Shown here: positions 5,193 through 6,569 of the stretch, one piece after another
How positions within the stretch are numbered: position 1 is the first letter of the stretch
Layout: every line of letters starts with the position of its first letter
Assembly: GCA_937930585.1 (NCBI GenBank)
Contig: CALHCA010000035.1
Coordinates: 1 to 6,569, forward strand
Source of the DNA: an uncultured bacterium
GTDB lineage: Bacteria; Patescibacteriota; Saccharimonadia; Saccharimonadales; Saccharimonadaceae
Length of the DNA: 6,569 nucleotides
Reading direction: 5' to 3'
Notes under the pieces: generated by a model
What the model saw: only the letters and a program-made list of their open reading frames with translations
Told to the model about the DNA's origin: nothing
Database searches by the model: none
Translations under genes and position numbers: made by a program

Positions 5193-6569
5193 ATGAGCGT
5201 TTATAAAGTTCCTCAAGACGTTGAGGCTGATGACAAATTGCTTGGGCCGTTTAACTTTCGGCAATTCATTTACCTGATTATTGTAGCAGGCTGTATTGCG
5301 CTGGAGATTTTTCTTTGGGGAATTTTCCCGGGGTTAATTATTTTACCACTACCTATTATTATCTTTTTTGGCGCGCTTGCTTTACCACTTCGAAAAGACC
5401 AACCAATGGAAACATACCTCGCAGCAGTTGTTTCATTTTATTTAAAACCAAACAAGCGTTTTTGGCAGCCAGATGGCGTGGAGCATTTAATTCAAATTTC
5501 TGCACCAGTAAATAGAGAAGAACACCTCACAAAAGAACTCTCACAAAATGAAGCTTCACGCAGACTCAGCTACTTAGCAGATATTGTTGATACTGAAGGA
5601 TGGGCTATTAAACACTCTATTGCGCCAGTTAACACAACTGTTCGTGAAGAATATTCAAACGAAGCTCGTGCAGCCGAAGATATGTTTGATAATTCACGAG
5701 TTTCTTCGAATGTTGATAATTTATTAAACCAACATGATCAGCGACGAAAACAACAAATTATGCAAAATCTTGATATGGCTCGAAACCTAGCTCAATTTAC
5801 GAATGAAAATTCTGAGAACATTCAAGACAAAACTTATTATTTCGACCCTAAAAATCGATACGAAGGTTCAGACAATATTAAATTTGAAGATATTCAAGTT
5901 TCAGAACCAGCCAAAGCTAATCCAACGGCTTTTTCTCAAAATCAGCAAAATCATTACCAAATGAATTTTAACCACAATCAGCCACAAATACAAAATGGGG
6001 CTTTTTCAAATTGGCAAAATTGGAATCAATCGCAAGCGCAAAATTATAATAATTTTCAGCAAAATAAAAATTGGCAAAATCAACCGCAACAAAATTTTGA
6101 TGAAAATATTCATTTAAATTACAATCCTTATCCAGATTCGATGAATCAAACAGTTATTTCACCAAATTGGCAAAATCAGCCTCAACAATTTACGCAGTCC
6201 TCGCCACAGCCACTTTCGAATTTTACGCCACCAGTGCCACAGCCAGCTCAACAGACAGAACCACAAAACCATTTAGAAAATCCGCCAAATGATTTTAACC
6301 AGGATTTGGAAGGAATTAATGATAGTTTCGAAAGAATTAGGCAAATTAATGAGACTGTTGAACGCGAAAAGAGGGATCCAAAAGTTAGAATTTCCACTAA
6401 TTCAGAGAATAATCCTTTCATGAATAGAAGACATCTCACAGAACGACAATCTGCAAATAAGATTAGTGCAGAAATGAAAAGGTTAGTCTCAGAAGGAAAA
6501 GACCTTTCTGTAGAAACACTCGCACGCCAAGCAAATAAACTGGCAGACAAAGAAAAGAAAGGACAAGAA
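5193..6569 (+). CDS. PrgI-family T4SS membrane protein with a Gln/Asn-rich tail (3' end outside window)
   Basis: 459 codons are visible and the frame is still open at the window edge. The N-terminus SVYKVPQDVEADDKLLGPF followed by FRQFIYLI is the pattern I remember for CPR PrgI-family proteins, which sit beside VirB6- and VirB4-like genes. Two membrane helices, about 26-45 and 48-66, are separated by a FPG turn; LPLRKDQPMETYLAAVVSF (64-82) and LKPNKRFW (84-91) follow. Residues 95-248 are hydrophilic, with RRLSYLADIVDTEGW inside. About 249-360 is Gln/Asn/Pro-rich, with three NWQN repeats. From about 361 the chain is charged and helix-prone, with VETLARQANKLADKEKK near the end. As I recall, relatives stop shortly after such a segment, so probably only a few residues are missing. 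It is expected to be an inner-membrane T4SS subunit acting with the VirB6-like protein and a VirB4 ATPase. Most of its length is soluble and probably cytoplasmic. Confidence 0.88.
   Translation, partial: MSVYKVPQDVEADDKLLGPFNFRQFIYLIIVAGCIALEIFLWGIFPGLIILPLPIIIFFGALALPLRKDQPMETYLAAVVSFYLKPNKRFWQPDGVEHLIQISAPVNREEHLTKELSQNEASRRLSYLADIVDTEGWAIKHSIAPVNTTVREEYSNEARAAEDMFDNSRVSSNVDNLLNQHDQRRKQQIMQNLDMARNLAQFTNENSENIQDKTYYFDPKNRYEGSDNIKFEDIQVSEPAKANPTAFSQNQQNHYQMNFNHNQPQIQNGAFSNWQNWNQSQAQNYNNFQQNKNWQNQPQQNFDENIHLNYNPYPDSMNQTVISPNWQNQPQQFTQSSPQPLSNFTPPVPQPAQQTEPQNHLENPPNDFNQDLEGINDSFERIRQINETVEREKRDPKVRISTNSENNPFMNRRHLTERQSANKISAEMKRLVSEGKDLSVETLARQANKLADKEKKGQE
6009..6188 (+). repeat. NWQN coding repeats in the PrgI-family protein
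   Basis: NWQN occurs at residues 273-276, 293-296 and 325-328 (6009-6020, 6069-6080, 6165-6176). The last two extend to an identical NWQNQPQQ (6069-6092 and 6165-6188), with synonymous differences in the Q and P codons. The repeat is thus visible mainly at protein level. Confidence 0.75.

Larger units (their letters stand above)
443..6332. repeat. Dispersed palindrome TTCGAA, 26 copies in the window
   Basis: By manual scan TTCGAA starts at 443, 560, 926, 1189, 1582, 1773, 1928, 2444, 2502, 2802, 2880, 3156, 3511, 3615, 3888, 3990, 4429, 4506, 4549, 4767, 4881, 5136, 5389, 5705, 6215 and 6327. Composition alone predicts roughly two. It appears as T-TCG-AA (Ser then Asn or Lys, 18), TTC-GAA (Phe-Glu, 4), TT-CGA-A (Arg, 3) and once between genes. 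Function unknown. Confidence 0.7.

Noticed and set aside
5315..5515. 66-codon plus-strand frame inside the PrgI-family gene
   Set aside because: It is an out-of-frame reading of a well-supported coding region with a recognisable N-terminal family pattern.
6248..6550. 100-codon minus-strand frame at the right edge
   Set aside because: It is antisense to the open PrgI-family frame; hydrophobic and Ser-rich readings are expected opposite Asn/Gln/Glu-rich coding sequence.
1..6569. Recoding of TGA as glycine (Gracilibacteria/Absconditabacteria-type code)
   Set aside because: The two long frames contain no in-frame TGA while using ordinary glycine codons throughout, which is unexpected if TGA encoded glycine.
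1..6569. CRISPR array, tRNA/rRNA gene, insertion sequence or attachment site
   Set aside because: I saw no spaced direct repeats, cloverleaf or rRNA-like segment, transposase frame or terminal inverted repeats; almost the whole window is accounted for by the seven genes.

Overview
The window is a piece of a type IV secretion (T4SS)-like locus. It most likely comes from a Patescibacteria/CPR genome, with Candidatus Saccharibacteria (TM7) the best guess. The evidence is an AT-rich sequence (about one third GC by eye), the CPR-type pairing of a VirB6-like channel protein with a PrgI-family protein that begins SVYKVPQDVEADDKLLGPF, and a bank of tiny two-helix VirB2/TrbC-like pilins. The standard code fits: an 895-901 codon frame and a 459-codon frame contain no in-frame TGA, and all six complete genes stop with TAA or TAG. 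The assignment rests on remembered family patterns; no search was run.

Left part, minus strand (2295 down to 131): five consecutive VirB2-like pilin paralogs, called P5, P4, P3, P2 and P1 here in order of transcription. The first four are joined by three identical TAATG stop/start overlaps. P1 follows after 20 bp with the best-placed Shine-Dalgarno of the set. All five share a two-helix core (A/G-G-x-x-[YF]-x-x-[AS]-x-[GD]-[ND] loop, a conserved A-K pair, then a G-[IL]-rich second helix), but their ends differ: an S/G/N-rich tail on P2, no signal peptide on P3, paired cysteines in P2 and P4, and a Ser/Asp linker and altered loop in P5. Beyond P1 (1-130) there is AT-rich DNA with a good minus-strand promoter and probably the start codon of the next gene at the window edge.

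Centre (2296-2400): a divergent control region in which two promoters facing opposite ways appear to share one -35 box (TTGACAA, 2364-2370). The plus-strand promoter lies so close to the VirB6-like start that the mRNA is probably leaderless.

Right part, plus strand: a large VirB6/TrbL-like polytopic membrane protein with a roughly 450-residue hydrophilic C-terminal domain, a terminator hairpin overlapping its stop codon, then a PrgI-family protein with two N-terminal membrane helices and a long Gln/Asn-rich tail. That last frame is still open at 6569.

Together these genes would supply the pilus subunits (P1-P5), the inner-membrane channel (VirB6-like) and a membrane adaptor (PrgI family). 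A VirB4-type ATPase is expected just outside the window. The most notable non-gene signal is the palindrome TTCGAA: I count 26 copies where base composition predicts about two, spread over all genes, all three reading phases and one intergenic site.
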